Below, one piece after another: positions 18,912 to 28,453 of a stretch of DNA of 64,000 bases (position 1 is the stretch's first letter; every line of letters starts with the position of its first letter). The DNA is from Desulfobacter hydrogenophilus (lineage in GTDB: Bacteria; Desulfobacterota; Desulfobacteria; Desulfobacterales; Desulfobacteraceae): positions 4,094,501-4,158,500 of the forward strand of contig NZ_CP036313.1 of the NCBI RefSeq assembly GCF_004319545.1, read 5' to 3'. The notes under the pieces were generated by a model. The model saw only the letters and a program-made list of their open reading frames with translations, did no database searches and was not told where the DNA came from. Made by a program: the position numbers and the translations under genes.

Positions 18912-19560
18912 TTTGAAAATCATCAAGCTCTTCATAGATTCGACGGTTATCTTTGCCCCTGGCATTAAACGCCTGAACATTGATGATCATCACGTTGATC
19001 CCGGCATCCGAAGAAAAGCTTTCAAGGTTATGGAGTTGCTTGGAGTTGTAAATAAAAAATTTGGGCTTGATCATAAGATGGGGCACCCAGACGGAGACTT
19101 AATTTGTATTGTATATAACAAACTGTAATGACTATTTTTATTTTTCCCCTAAAAAGGTTAAGACAAAATGGCCGACGTTATGACCAAATCCAAAAATTTG
19201 GCTTTCTTGTTGTATGTTTCTTGAAAGTATTCTGCCCTGATCTCCAAGGACTTATAGACACCTTTCCGGATAGCAATGCTGGGCACTACAATTATAAATT
19301 TGGTTCAGCCGAAACACTTATTCATTTCAAAAATGTTTTTTATATAGCAATAGGTTTTCCCGGTTCCGGTCTTCACCTCCACGTCAAGGTTTAATGATGA
19401 CACCTTGTTTTTAACCAGGCTTTGGGATTGCGACAGATTCTGAAGGCGCTGTGCCTCCTATATATTTTGAAGAATCTGCTGCTCAGTGTGTTTGGCCGCC
19501 CTTTAAAACAATCCACAACAGACTCAACTGCGATTGTCTGATAAGCCTGCTTTTTAAATT
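18912..19560 (-). pseudogene. Ghost of type III restriction res subunit (N-terminal part)
   Basis: Minus-strand frames broken by several stops still read QRLQNLSQSQSLVKNKVSS, LDVEVKTGTGKTYCYIK (Walker A), [29 protein letters not shown] and, after a break, [18 protein letters not shown] ... [11 protein letters not shown]. These are typical of the helicase part of Res from type III restriction-modification systems. The sequence ends exactly where xerC ends at 18911. No mod gene is present, so only a fossil remains. Confidence 0.75.
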
Positions 19561-19622
19561 TTAGCTTAATTTTAAACTACTTAGTATATTTTATTCTGCA
19601 TTTATTCTGCAAAATATTTATT

Positions 19623-21257
19623 TTATTCTGCAATTTTCCATTGAGGAGCCTTTTTAGAGCCCTTATTTTGAATTTTTCCTGATCTTCGAAGTTTGGTAAG
19701 AAGATTGGCAATTTTTTTCTTTTTTTGTTCATTATCCAAAACACTGCTTAATTTATCCAAAAGCAATTTATCGATCTCCCCACGAGACGCTTTGTTAAAT
19801 TTTTTCAAATAATCAGTGATCAGTTTGCAGTAATAATCGTCATCTTGGGCTCTTGTTTTTATGTAATCGGCTTTACTGGCTGTCACTTTGGCCACCGTAG
19901 CAGATACATGTAAATGAGGTTTACGTCCCTCGATTAACCCCAGCCTTCGCAGGCGCTTGATCATATCATCCGACAATGGCAACCTTTTTTGAACTCTGTC
20001 TAATGCCAGGATTTGATCAAGGGGCAAATTTGTCTTTTGAATAAGCATCCGGCTATACGCCGGATCAACTATTTTCCCATGAATTCTAAGCTTAACCGCA
20101 TTGGATTCACTTAAATCAAAATCAGGCATTGGAAAAAAACGACGTGCCTGGGCAACGTGGATGGAATGAATACCATACCCCATGGTGTCAATCATATTCA
20201 ATTCAGTCATTGCCTGGGCCAGGAAAGGATTGCGATACCGGCGCGGCGTTTTATTTCCGATAATATAGTCTTCGGGAAGTCCTTCAAAAAATCGGCCTTC
20301 GTTTTCAAAATACAGACAATCCGGCTGTTCCGTCACAATGATACGTCCGTTACGTGAGTAATCTTGGTGAGCGATACAATTGTGCAGTGCTTCTAAAACA
20401 ATACGTTGATCGTATTTGGAAACCTCGACGGCAAACAGTTGATCATCCGGAAGAATGCGGACCTGAATATTTCGTATCCTTCGATATACACTTGTTGTAT
20501 TCAGGAAAAAAGGCAGTCCGAAATGTTCATACGCCCGTTCAGGCCCTTCAAGTTTCCAGGTGATCTGCCCTGGATGTGGGGACAGCAGATACGCTGATTC
20601 CGGTTTTCCCAACAAAAGTATTGTTGTGCGTGTAATTCTGCCATCCTGGGTTAATTTGGCCCGGTCAAGAAACGTCTTCATGGGCCAACCCATAACCTCT
20701 TCGCTGGAAAATCGGTTTGCATATTTTTGTGCAAACGACTCACGTGCTTTTTGCAGGGCATCCGTGTCAAGGTGATCAAAAGTTCCATCAAGGATGATCT
20801 GGGCAGACCAGTCTTCAATCATCGTCTGTTGACGGATATTATCAAGCTTATCAAGTCCCAGATGGGTTAAGCTTTCACCGGCACGGGCATAATAATGGCC
20901 TTTCCATGCAATGGGCATTCCCAAAGGCGCGGAAGGCACTTCAAAGAGCACAACACGTCCCTGAGAGAGCTGCAATTCATAAATATTTCGAAACGTGATG
21001 CTTGGCTCTGTACTGTCAGCAATCTGCATTTTTGTGCTTTGCAGTCGTTCAGAATCCAGGCGGTAATTAGACCCCACCACAGAACGGGTTTTATTGTTAA
21101 CGCCAAAAATCAACCAGGCACGTTCCAATCCGCGCAAATTTGCTTCGTTGGCCAGGGCAGAAAAATAAGAGCCAATTTTATCCGTTTTATCATCGTTGCC
21201 GGCTTCTTTAAACTCAACAATTTCACTTTCCCATGCATCAATCGTGTGCGGACTCAT
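19623..21257 (-). CDS. AlbA_2 (Schlafen-type) domain protein with GHKL-like region
   Basis: 544 aa. The N-terminal ~130 residues hold an AlbA_2 putative nucleic-acid-binding domain (ESEIVEFKEAGND, LANEANLRG, WLIFGVNN). The middle has an HATPase_c_4-like region (VLEALHNCIAHQDYSRNGRI and NPFLAQAMTELNMIDTMGYG). The C-terminal ~130 residues look like winged helices (GEIDKLLLDKLSSVL). This architecture is common beside restriction systems, and here it lies ~60 bases upstream of the res ghost on the same strand. It may be the surviving member of that locus; its biochemical role is not established. Confidence 0.8.
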   Translation of the reverse strand: MSPHTIDAWESEIVEFKEAGNDDKTDKIGSYFSALANEANLRGLERAWLIFGVNNKTRSVVGSNYRLDSERLQSTKMQIADSTEPSITFRNIYELQLSQGRVVLFEVPSAPLGMPIAWKGHYYARAGESLTHLGLDKLDNIRQQTMIEDWSAQIILDGTFDHLDTDALQKARESFAQKYANRFSSEEVMGWPMKTFLDRAKLTQDGRITRTTILLLGKPESAYLLSPHPGQITWKLEGPERAYEHFGLPFFLNTTSVYRRIRNIQVRILPDDQLFAVEVSKYDQRIVLEALHNCIAHQDYSRNGRIIVTEQPDCLYFENEGRFFEGLPEDYIIGNKTPRRYRNPFLAQAMTELNMIDTMGYGIHSIHVAQARRFFPMPDFDLSESNAVKLRIHGKIVDPAYSRMLIQKTNLPLDQILALDRVQKRLPLSDDMIKRLRRLGLIEGRKPHLHVSATVAKVTASKADYIKTRAQDDDYYCKLITDYLKKFNKASRGEIDKLLLDKLSSVLDNEQKKKKIANLLTKLRRSGKIQNKGSKKAPQWKIAE

Positions 21258-21492
21258 GAGTTTAAAAATTTGTTCTACGTTTATTTTTACACTGTCGTCC
21301 TTAAAGCCGGAACACCCCGGATTATCCCTGTCACTTCCGGGGGCATTATATCTTTACAGAAACTTTTTGTGTTGCTAATCATTATATTTAAGAACATGCT
21401 CTTTTGAAAGATTAAGAATCTTTTTACCTGTAAACAACCGGGAAAAAAGTAACGACTGGTCTGAAGAACTGAAAACTAAATGGGGTGACCAT

Positions 21493-21942
21493 ATGAGTTC
21501 TGCATCAGTTAGATATTTTATTATCACAGATGAATCCGAAATCCTCCGAGTGTCAATCAATAAGTTCAAACGTCTTTTAGAAGCAACAAGTGAGGAAAAA
21601 TTAGAAAGATTCGCCGGAAAGCGTGTGCGTGCTGCAGAAATTTGTGTAAAGATTGAGCACCGAAAGCCAATTGAGGTTATACGTGCTATTTATTATTATT
21701 TGCACTTCAATGAAAAAGGTATCCTTGATAAAGAGTATTTAATAAAAAGTCGCGATATTGTATTTGCTGCAGGTGAGATTTCCAGCATATTCATAGAAAA
21801 AGAACAAGGAAATGTAATCAATGCACAGCAGGAGTTTGCAAAAAGGCAACGTGATCATGCTGTATGGTGGAAACCTAATATGCAACTTGAACGCAATATC
21901 TTAGATGCTTCTATTGATGAGTTTAAGTGTAAAAGATTATAA
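21493..21942 (+). CDS. Conserved-looking hypothetical protein
   Basis: 149 aa, soluble, with no signal peptide or membrane segment. It begins MSSASVRYFIITDESEILRV and contains KFKRLLE and RVRAAEICVKIEHRKP. The C-terminal half is helical and charged. I do not recognise the family. It is the first of a small rightward cluster (ywbE-like gene 21 bases downstream), and good gene structure supports a real gene. Confidence 0.6.
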   Translation: MSSASVRYFIITDESEILRVSINKFKRLLEATSEEKLERFAGKRVRAAEICVKIEHRKPIEVIRAIYYYLHFNEKGILDKEYLIKSRDIVFAAGEISSIFIEKEQGNVINAQQEFAKRQRDHAVWWKPNMQLERNILDASIDEFKCKRL

Positions 21943-21963
21943 TTATATAGGGCAAAAAGTATA

Positions 21964-22161
21964 ATGACTGGAGGACAAAATAGAACGCAAATCAAAACCG
22001 GACAAACCGTATCCATTGTATTAAAAAAAGACCAAAGAACAGGCGTCCTGACCCAAGGCGTCGTAAAAAATATTTTAACAAAATCGTCTTTCCATCCCCA
22101 TGGTATAAAAGTCCGATTGAAAAATGGCCTTGTTGGCAGGGTTAAGATCATTTACGGTTAA
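21964..22161 (+). CDS. YwbE family protein
   Basis: 65 aa matching the YwbE/DUF2196 family over its full length: IKTGQTVSIVLKKDQRTG, LTQGVVKNILT, HPHGIKVRL and GRVKII. The fold is predicted to be a small beta protein; function is unknown. It follows the preceding hypothetical gene closely. Confidence 0.85.
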   Translation: MTGGQNRTQIKTGQTVSIVLKKDQRTGVLTQGVVKNILTKSSFHPHGIKVRLKNGLVGRVKIIYG

Positions 22162-22176
22162 AAATTCAGATTCACC

Positions 22177-22623
22177 ATGTATTTTAAAATCACATATTCA
22201 GCCATTTATAACTGGAAAGGTTCAGGGACCGAACGGGAACAGAACGATCCAAACCTTATGGATTCATTTTGTCATTTGATCATTGCTCAAGAAGCAACTA
22301 CCGAGGCCACCTGGATAACCCTAATCGATCAAGGCGAAGATACAGGTGTGCCGACAACCAACTGTATCCATTATATTATCCCAAGAATTTGTGAAAGATT
22401 TAAATTGAAGATAGCCAACCTACGTGTTTTTGAAGTCTGGCCTTACCATCAAGGAGACCTCAGGCTGAAATATACAGAAGTTGTGATATCCGATATAAGT
22501 TTTGACGATGACAATGAGCGTGTGCTTCGAAATTCCTGGAGACCAACCGATGATCAGGATGCCAAGATCCTGGATCAACTCATTAAGACAGTTGGTGATA
22601 AAGTCATCTGTGAGGAAGTTTAA
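22177..22623 (+). CDS. Hypothetical protein
   Basis: 148 aa, soluble, beginning MYFKITYSAIYNWKG. No motif recognised; the second half is acidic (VVISDISFDDDNERVL). It is 15 bases downstream of the ywbE-like gene and its stop overlaps the start of a 48-codon frame by one base. Confidence 0.6.
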   Translation: MYFKITYSAIYNWKGSGTEREQNDPNLMDSFCHLIIAQEATTEATWITLIDQGEDTGVPTTNCIHYIIPRICERFKLKIANLRVFEVWPYHQGDLRLKYTEVVISDISFDDDNERVLRNSWRPTDDQDAKILDQLIKTVGDKVICEEV

Positions 22624-22769
22624 TGGCATACAATATGAAAATTAAGGACACTTCTTTTGACGATACCCATGAGTTGCCCTTACCGAAGATGTCGGAAATA
22701 CCATTCAAGCCGGATCTTCAAACGATAGATAGGATTAAAACCACTATGTTCGGTTCATATGAATTTTAG
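22623..22769 (+). CDS. Possible 48-aa small protein
   Basis: The ATG overlaps the stop of the upstream gene (TTTAATG). The frame begins MAYNMKIKDTSFDDTHELPL and ends FGSYEF. No family recognised. Start-stop overlap and codon character suggest a coupled gene, but it could be chance. Confidence 0.35.
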   Translation: MAYNMKIKDTSFDDTHELPLPKMSEIPFKPDLQTIDRIKTTMFGSYEF

Positions 22770-22799
22770 GGAAATACTGTTTGTAAGCGGAGTTGGACA

Positions 22800-23459
22800 A
22801 TGAAACAGATTATCAAAAATATTTATCATGTAGGCGATAACGAATGCTCAGTCTATATGGTGGATACACAATCGGACCAGGGATTGGTTCTGATTGATGC
22901 AGGCATGAATTTGGATATGATCAAGCACATCTCATCTTTGGGACTGAGGTTTGAAGATATTCAGCACTGTATTTTGACCCATTGCCATATTGACCATATC
23001 GGTGGCTGTGCAGAATTAAACCGGGCGTTACCAAACATAAAATTCTATGCTCATGAATTAGATGCGGCTCCAATTGAAGAGCCTGGTCATGATGGCAAGA
23101 CTGCGGCATCCTGGTATGGTGTGAAATATGAGCCGGTTAAATTGTACAGGAGATTAGAATCAGATACGACTCTCACCCTTGGAAATTGTGTGTTTCAATG
23201 TATCCATACGCCTGGACATACGCCTGGATCAATATCGGTTCTTGTTGAGTCAGAAGGGAAGAAGGTCTTGTTCGGACAAGATCTGCACGGTCCTTTTAAT
23301 GACGGTTTTTTATCCAATCTACAGGATTATCAATTGTCTATGCAGAAATTGTTGGATCTGAGTGCAGACATTCTATGTGAAGGTCATTTTGGGATTTTTC
23401 AACCAGCTGATGAAGTCAAAAAGTATATTGAAACACACAAATTTCAGAATCAGCCGTAG
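22800..23459 (+). CDS. Metallo-beta-lactamase fold hydrolase
   Basis: 219 aa MBL-fold protein. The metal-binding motif is THCHIDHIGG, with a later histidine in HTPGHTPGSIS and an Asp in LFGQDLHGP; the last metal histidine is probably in CEGHFGIF. The layout is like glyoxalase II and related thioesterases; the substrate is unknown. An upstream GGAG supports the start. The HTH/zinc-ribbon gene follows 8 bases later, suggesting a two-gene unit. Confidence 0.85.
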   Translation: MKQIIKNIYHVGDNECSVYMVDTQSDQGLVLIDAGMNLDMIKHISSLGLRFEDIQHCILTHCHIDHIGGCAELNRALPNIKFYAHELDAAPIEEPGHDGKTAASWYGVKYEPVKLYRRLESDTTLTLGNCVFQCIHTPGHTPGSISVLVESEGKKVLFGQDLHGPFNDGFLSNLQDYQLSMQKLLDLSADILCEGHFGIFQPADEVKKYIETHKFQNQP

Positions 23460-23467
23460 ATACAGTA

Positions 23468-23764
23468 ATGAACGAAAGAACGCAAACCATCAGGCAGGAA
23501 ATTATAAATCACCTTGAAAATGGTCCCATGACTTTACGGGATATTTCACAATCTGTTGGTATTATGGAGAAGGATGTTGCCCATCATTTAGAATTCATAG
23601 ATAAAACTGTCCGGACCCAAAAGAAAAGAATTCTAATGGAAGCTTACTACTGCCTGAATTGTGGATTCGAGTTCAAAAACAGGAAAAAATTCAAAAAGCC
23701 TGGTAAATGCCCTTCTTGCAGAGATGGTAGGATAGCTCCAACTGTTTTCTGGATCGAATCTTAA
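23468..23764 (+). CDS. HTH and zinc-ribbon transcriptional regulator
   Basis: 98 aa. The N-terminal half is an ArsR-like winged helix (TLRDISQSVGIMEKDVAHHL). The C-terminal half is a zinc ribbon with CLNCGFEF and CPSCRDGRI cysteine pairs. Such small proteins are common in deltaproteobacteria and archaea and are presumed transcription factors. It probably forms one unit with the upstream MBL gene. Confidence 0.75.
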   Translation: MNERTQTIRQEIINHLENGPMTLRDISQSVGIMEKDVAHHLEFIDKTVRTQKKRILMEAYYCLNCGFEFKNRKKFKKPGKCPSCRDGRIAPTVFWIES

Positions 23765-23770
23765 ATTAAC

Positions 23771-23983
23771 GCCCTAGCGCCTCCATGCCTTAAATATGCC
23801 CATGAGCAGGCGTGGCATAATGGCCACAACCATTTTCAGGCTGCATTGCTGGGTCCCTCTGTAAGCATTTCGGTTCGGGACGGTAATTTGACATTAGCCA
23901 CCTGGCAGCAGGTTGCGGTGATCAATCATAACAATGGCCCCAGAAAGCGCGCTGTTTTGTTGACACTTGTTGGACGTTCATAG
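23771..23983 (+). pseudogene. YjbQ/UPF0047 family gene fragment
   Basis: A frame without a start reads HEQAWHNGHNHFQAALLGPS, VSISVRDGNLTLATWQQV and GPRKRAVLLTLVG before a stop. This is the C-terminal half of the YjbQ/UPF0047 family (HxHxxA...LGPS, GTWQQ, P.RR). The N-terminal half is absent, so it is a truncated remnant. Confidence 0.75.
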
Positions 23984-24575
23984 CTCTGATTAGGCCAAAT
24001 GCCATGTTCATGGACCGAAAATCAAGATTATTGGAGATTATCCTGACCACCGCCAGGATGGCAAGGAAGAATTTAAACTCCAGGAATTTAATTTTTACAG
24101 AGCGGTACATTGATCTGTTATTGGTTAGGGACTCTGGGCACCACATAGTCCGGTTACATACCGGTCACCGCTTTTCATTTCTTTGAACTTTTACTTAATC
24201 TTGGTTTGAAAAGCTATCTAATTTATAGATCAGATGATCTCAGACGTTTTAAAGAACTGGAAGGGATTGGAGGATTGTGAGTTTCAACCTAAATGCCAAA
24301 CTTTTTCAATCTTGTCAGTTGGACCACGAGAATATCCTTGATATATATGAATACCCCCGGTATTGATATGTCTAAATGTAAATCTGATTAGGCCATCTCA
24401 ATTTTTCAATAGCGCTAATTTCAGGGCGGGGTACAAATTAACAAAATTTAAAAATATAAAAACAGTTATCGAACGACATCCCGGACATCAATAAAGAGTC
24501 GAAGTGACAATTCGTTTTTAAATAATTATACTACAAGTATTAGACTGTTAACTATTTATTTAACAAAAGCCTTTA
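23984..24575. other. Intergenic region before metal-resistance island
   Basis: No credible gene. AT-rich, with short frames only. It contains one copy (24407-24460) of a ~54-bp sequence that recurs at 33473-33526 and must hold the zraS promoter. Confidence 0.4.
24407..24460 (+). repeat. Dispersed ~54-bp repeat, copy 1
   Basis: Begins CAATAGC and contains TACAAAT and CAAAATTTA. An ungapped alignment to 33473-33526 gives about 40 of 54 identical bases in the same orientation. The two copies bracket the metal-resistance genes. Confidence 0.45.
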
Positions 24576-26321
24576 ATGAAAAAAATTAAAATTACAACGA
24601 ACATCCCTCCCCTGATTCTCATTGGAACGATTATTGTTCTTTTCCCAATTTTCGCCTTTATGACGATTGACAGGATCAACAAGCAAAAAGAGCAAAGTAT
24701 AAACCTGCTGCTTGAAAAGGGCACTGCATTGATCAGGGCATTTGAGGCCGGAACCTATACAGGAATGATGAATATGAGGTGGTCTGGTACTGCTGTGGAA
24801 AATCTGCTGGCAGAAACCGCTGCACTGCCCGACATTTCTTACCTGTTTATTGTAAATAAGGATGGGGAAATACTGGTTCACAATCAGAAAAAAAAAGAAG
24901 GAAACCTGTATGGCCGGGATCTGGATCTTCAGGCTGTGATTAAGGAGAATAAAACCGGATGGAGAATTATAGAAGATCAAAGCGGTAATCAGGTATTTGA
25001 GGTACACAAAAAATTTTCACCGCTAAACACGAACAGATCACAGCGCTCAAACTTGATGATGGGCATGCATCGCAGAATGCATGGCAATTGGTTCAATGAG
25101 ATTGATTTGTATAAAGATACGATAATTTTTGTCGGCCTTGACATGGAATTGATCACAAGTGCAGACAGGAGTGATACCCAGCATGCGATAATGATGGGAA
25201 TAATTCTGGCGTTGATAGGGTTTACCGGGTTCGTCCTGGTATTTATCGTTCAGCGGTACAGCCAGGCTAGATCATCTCTTTCAAGAATACAGGTATTCTC
25301 CGATAATCTTGTGGAAAATATGCCGATAGGGCTGATCGCCACTGATATGAACAGCCGGGTCATTTCAATCAATCCCGCAGCTTCAGCTATTCTGGATATC
25401 TCTCAGGATCTCAATCTACAGGGGATCGACAATGTTCTTCCCGGTGAAATCAGACATCTGCTTGAAACAATTCCAGGCGAAAAGGGCCTGATTGAAAAAG
25501 AGATTATAATTAAAAGAGGTGACAAGTCAGAGAGTACACTGGAAGCAATTGTCAGTCCGCTATTTGATAAAGAGGGAACTTCTCTGGGCACCCTGCTGAT
25601 CCTGCGTGATAAAACAGAACTTCATCGTCTTAGAACCGAGATTGAACAAAATAAACGGCTTGCTGCAATCGGCAGGCTTGCGGCTGGCGTGGCCCATGAG
25701 ATAAGGAACCCTTTGAGTTCCCTGAAAGGATACGCTACTTTTTTCAAAGAGATTTTTGATCCTGATTCTGAAAACTTCACGATAGCCGACACGATGACCA
25801 AAGAGGTAGACAGGCTGAATCGAGTGGTTGGGGAGCTGGTAGAACTTGCCAAACCGGTAGCTGTTTCAGGAAGTCCAGTCGATGTTGGCGCGCTTGTTTC
25901 CGAATGCCTGCAGTTGATCGCCTATGAACCGGATGCAGAACATATCGAAATAAACACAGCTATCGAACCTGGGCTGCCCCAGATCAATGCGGATGCGGAC
26001 AGACTGAAACAGGTATTGCTTAATCTCTGCCTCAATGCAATTCAGGCCATGGAAAATTCAGGTGTATTGAATATTAAAATATATAATGAAATGTCTGGTG
26101 AAACCATTATTATTGAAGTGTCTGATACAGGATGCGGAATAAAGCAGGAAGAACTTCATGATATTTTTGAACCTTATTTCACGACAAAGCTTTCCGGCAC
26201 AGGACTTGGACTGTCTATCGTGCATAATATCGTAAAGGCTCATAAAGGGAGAATAGAGGTTTCGAGCAAACAGGGAAAAGGTACGGTATTTAAAGTTTTT
26301 TTACCCAAAAGGATATCCTGA
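24576..26321 (+). CDS. zraS: Sensor histidine kinase, ZraS-like
   Basis: 581 aa membrane kinase. TM1 at about 10-30 (PPLILIGTIIVLFPIFAFM), a periplasmic sensor to ~205, TM2 at about 208-228 (MMGIILALIGFTGFVLVFIV), a PAS domain (~250-345), a HisKA dimerisation domain with His374 in GVAHEIRNPLSSLKG, and a HATPase domain (DTGCGIKQEEL, GTGLGLSIV). Architecture and partner match ZraS/HydH, which senses periplasmic Zn2+ or Pb2+ with ZraP as repressor partner. The response regulator follows 2 bases later, and a ZraP-like gene lies in the same island. The actual inducing metal here is inferred. Confidence 0.88.
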   Translation: MKKIKITTNIPPLILIGTIIVLFPIFAFMTIDRINKQKEQSINLLLEKGTALIRAFEAGTYTGMMNMRWSGTAVENLLAETAALPDISYLFIVNKDGEILVHNQKKKEGNLYGRDLDLQAVIKENKTGWRIIEDQSGNQVFEVHKKFSPLNTNRSQRSNLMMGMHRRMHGNWFNEIDLYKDTIIFVGLDMELITSADRSDTQHAIMMGIILALIGFTGFVLVFIVQRYSQARSSLSRIQVFSDNLVENMPIGLIATDMNSRVISINPAASAILDISQDLNLQGIDNVLPGEIRHLLETIPGEKGLIEKEIIIKRGDKSESTLEAIVSPLFDKEGTSLGTLLILRDKTELHRLRTEIEQNKRLAAIGRLAAGVAHEIRNPLSSLKGYATFFKEIFDPDSENFTIADTMTKEVDRLNRVVGELVELAKPVAVSGSPVDVGALVSECLQLIAYEPDAEHIEINTAIEPGLPQINADADRLKQVLLNLCLNAIQAMENSGVLNIKIYNEMSGETIIIEVSDTGCGIKQEELHDIFEPYFTTKLSGTGLGLSIVHNIVKAHKGRIEVSSKQGKGTVFKVFLPKRIS

Positions 26322-26323
26322 AT

Positions 26324-27700
26324 ATGAAAAAAAACAAAAGCACGATTCTGGTTGTTGATGATGATCAGACTCACCGGAATATGCTTAAAACATTATTGGC
26401 CAAATGGGGGTATCTCATTGAGGAAGCGGACGACGGGCAGGTTGCCATTAATCTGGTTGAAAAAAAGCCCTACGATCTGATTCTTATGGATATTAAAATG
26501 ATAAAAGTCTCCGGACTGGTTGCCTTGGCTGAAATAAAAAAAATAAATCCTGCCATACCCGTAATTATCATGACGGCTTTTTCTTCCGTCCAAACTGCGG
26601 TAGATGCTTTGAAGAATGGTGCATACGATTACCTGACCAAGCCGTTTGACTTCGACAAGTTGAAACTTACTATCCAACGTTCTCTTGAACACACCCGGCT
26701 CAAAAAAGAAAACCTACAGCTCAGGGAGAGTCTCGGAAAAAATTTTGACTGCAGTAATATCATTGGCAGACATGAATCCATGAAGGAACTGATTCAGACC
26801 GTTTCTCAGGTTGCCGGGACAGATGCCACTGTGCTAATCAACGGGGAATCAGGCACAGGGAAGGAGTTGATCGCTGGTGCGCTTCATTACAACAGTCATC
26901 GGAAAAATGGACCTTTTATAAAAATCAATTGTGCGGCAATTACGGAGACATTACTGGAATCTGAGTTGTTCGGCCATGAAAAAGGCGCTTTTACAGGCGC
27001 AAACCGCAGTAAAGAAGGGAAATTTCAACTGGCCGACCATGGAAGCATTTTTTTAGATGAAATCAGTGAGACATCAATGTCCATGCAGGTCAAACTGCTA
27101 AGAGCACTGCAGGAAAGAGAAATCACGCCTGTTGGCGGGGAAAGATCAATCAAAATAGACACCAGGATAATTGCGGCAACCAATAAGAATCTCGTTGACC
27201 TGATAGCCGGCGATGATTTCAGAGAAGATTTGTATTATCGCTTGAATGTCATCAGTCTAAAAGTTCCTCCTTTAAGGCAGAGGACCGGCGATATACCTCT
27301 TCTTGCACAGCATTTTTTAAAGATCTATTCTGAAAAAAACAACAGACCTATTAAGGGGTTCACCCCGGATGGAATGGACAAGCTGACAAATCATAACTGG
27401 CCGGGAAATGTCCGGGAGTTAATGAATACAATTGAGAGAAGTGTTATACTTTCAACCCGGAACTATCTGGGAGCCCATGAAATCCAGATCGAAGATAAAA
27501 GCGCCGAATCGTCAGAGACCGGAAATCGCAACAACAATTCAATCGATTTAGGAGACAGATCTCTGCACGAGATTGAAAAACTTGCCATATTGAAAATGCT
27601 GGAAAAGACAGGAAATAATAAGAGTGAAACCGCCAGGCGGTTAGGTATAGCCAGAAGGACCCTTCACCTAAAACTCAAAGAATACGGCGTCATGGATTAA
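26324..27700 (+). CDS. zraR: Sigma-54 response regulator, ZraR-like
   Basis: 458 aa NtrC-family regulator. The receiver domain carries phosphoacceptor Asp56 (LILMDIKM) and Lys in YLTKPFDF. The AAA+ domain has Walker A GESGTGKEL, GAFTGA for sigma-54 contact, a normal Walker B FLDEIS, and REDLYYRLNV. The C-terminal Fis-type helix-turn-helix (KSETARRLGIARRTLHLKL) is intact. With ZraS it should activate sigma-54 promoters in the island; candidate -24/-12 elements lie at 27902-27916 and 29949-29965. Confidence 0.9.
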   Translation: MKKNKSTILVVDDDQTHRNMLKTLLAKWGYLIEEADDGQVAINLVEKKPYDLILMDIKMIKVSGLVALAEIKKINPAIPVIIMTAFSSVQTAVDALKNGAYDYLTKPFDFDKLKLTIQRSLEHTRLKKENLQLRESLGKNFDCSNIIGRHESMKELIQTVSQVAGTDATVLINGESGTGKELIAGALHYNSHRKNGPFIKINCAAITETLLESELFGHEKGAFTGANRSKEGKFQLADHGSIFLDEISETSMSMQVKLLRALQEREITPVGGERSIKIDTRIIAATNKNLVDLIAGDDFREDLYYRLNVISLKVPPLRQRTGDIPLLAQHFLKIYSEKNNRPIKGFTPDGMDKLTNHNWPGNVRELMNTIERSVILSTRNYLGAHEIQIEDKSAESSETGNRNNNSIDLGDRSLHEIEKLAILKMLEKTGNNKSETARRLGIARRTLHLKLKEYGVMD

Positions 27701-27958
27701 TTGTGAGATGGTGGTTGATACCCTTGATCCCATCCAGCAAAGGATATGCTTAATTACAGATTTTAAAATATAAGGATGGCTATATTTTATCCAAATCAGT
27801 GGCTAAAAATTATCCACTCTTTCTTAATCAAATAAAAACCCATCAAGCTTAAAGATCAATATTCTCTTTTATTTCAAATCATTGAATGAAAAATATAAGG
27901 CGGCACGTGTCTTGTTCTTTATCGTATTAAAAGTAATCATAAATATAAGGAGGTTATC
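27701..27958. other. Intergenic region with candidate regulatory site
   Basis: AT-rich spacer between zraR and the YHS gene, without a gene. It contains the candidate sigma-54 promoter listed next and a good RBS (AAGGAGG) at its end. Confidence 0.5.
27902..27916 (+). promoter_or_regulatory. Candidate sigma-54 (-24/-12) promoter for YHS gene
   Basis: GGCACGTGTCTTGTT compares with the consensus TGGCACG-N4-TTGC: the GG and TTG elements are correctly spaced (12 bases G to G), with one mismatch at -12. It lies ~43 bases before the ATG of the YHS gene and just after the sigma-54 regulator gene. Confidence 0.45.
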
Positions 27959-28219
27959 ATGACACGTTCACAAGCCCAAAAATTAAGGGTACAAAAAGAT
28001 TTGGTCTGCGGGATGGATGTTGCCTCCGAAAATGCTCAATTTACTTTTGAACTGGACAACAAGACCTACTACTTCTGCGCAGCAGCCTGCCGTGACAAAT
28101 TTGAAAAGCCCCCTGATAAATACCTGAAACACAGTTCATTTTTTCTCAAAAGATGGTGGGACAATTATTTGAAACGATTGAACAAAGTCACCAACGGCAA
28201 GTCCCAGTGCTGCCATTAG
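27959..28219 (+). CDS. YHS domain metal-binding protein
   Basis: 86 aa. The YHS domain spans residues ~15-58: KDLVCGMDVASEN ... TYYFCAAACRDKFEKPP, with the conserved Cys pair. YHS domains bind metal and often occur fused to or beside copper P-type ATPases. A downstream ghost of a copper ATPase C-terminus supports a link with copper handling. The C-terminal tail is basic and ends in CCH. Start confirmed by a strong RBS. Confidence 0.85.
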   Translation: MTRSQAQKLRVQKDLVCGMDVASENAQFTFELDNKTYYFCAAACRDKFEKPPDKYLKHSSFFLKRWWDNYLKRLNKVTNGKSQCCH

Positions 28220-28304
28220 ACAAAGCGGAAAGCCGCGGTCACATATTTTATGATCCGGTTGGTTTTCCGGATAACCGGTTTTTATCTGCTTCACTGACTC
28301 GGTT

Positions 28305-28452
28305 TAATGCAGCTGGAGTTCTGGTATCCTTTGACATGTTCCTGATATTTTTAAGGCAGTTGCATCATAGTCTTGCAGACCTTGCCATGGCAGCAAGCAG
28401 CATATCCGTGGTCACAAACAGTTTCAGACTGTACAACGCAAAGGAGACGAAC
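28305..28452 (+). pseudogene. Ghost of copper P-type ATPase C-terminus
   Basis: The frame reads AAGVLVSFDMFLI and LADLAMAASSISVVTNSFRL, matching the last transmembrane segment of CopA (compare [16 protein letters not shown] in the intact copA at ~32.9 kb). The rest of the ATPase between the YHS gene and this remnant is gone. Confidence 0.65.
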
Positions 28453-28453
28453 A

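Noticed and set aside
23922..24186. Small frames on both strands after the YjbQ remnant
   Set aside because: No RBS, no recognisable family, and composition like non-coding DNA.
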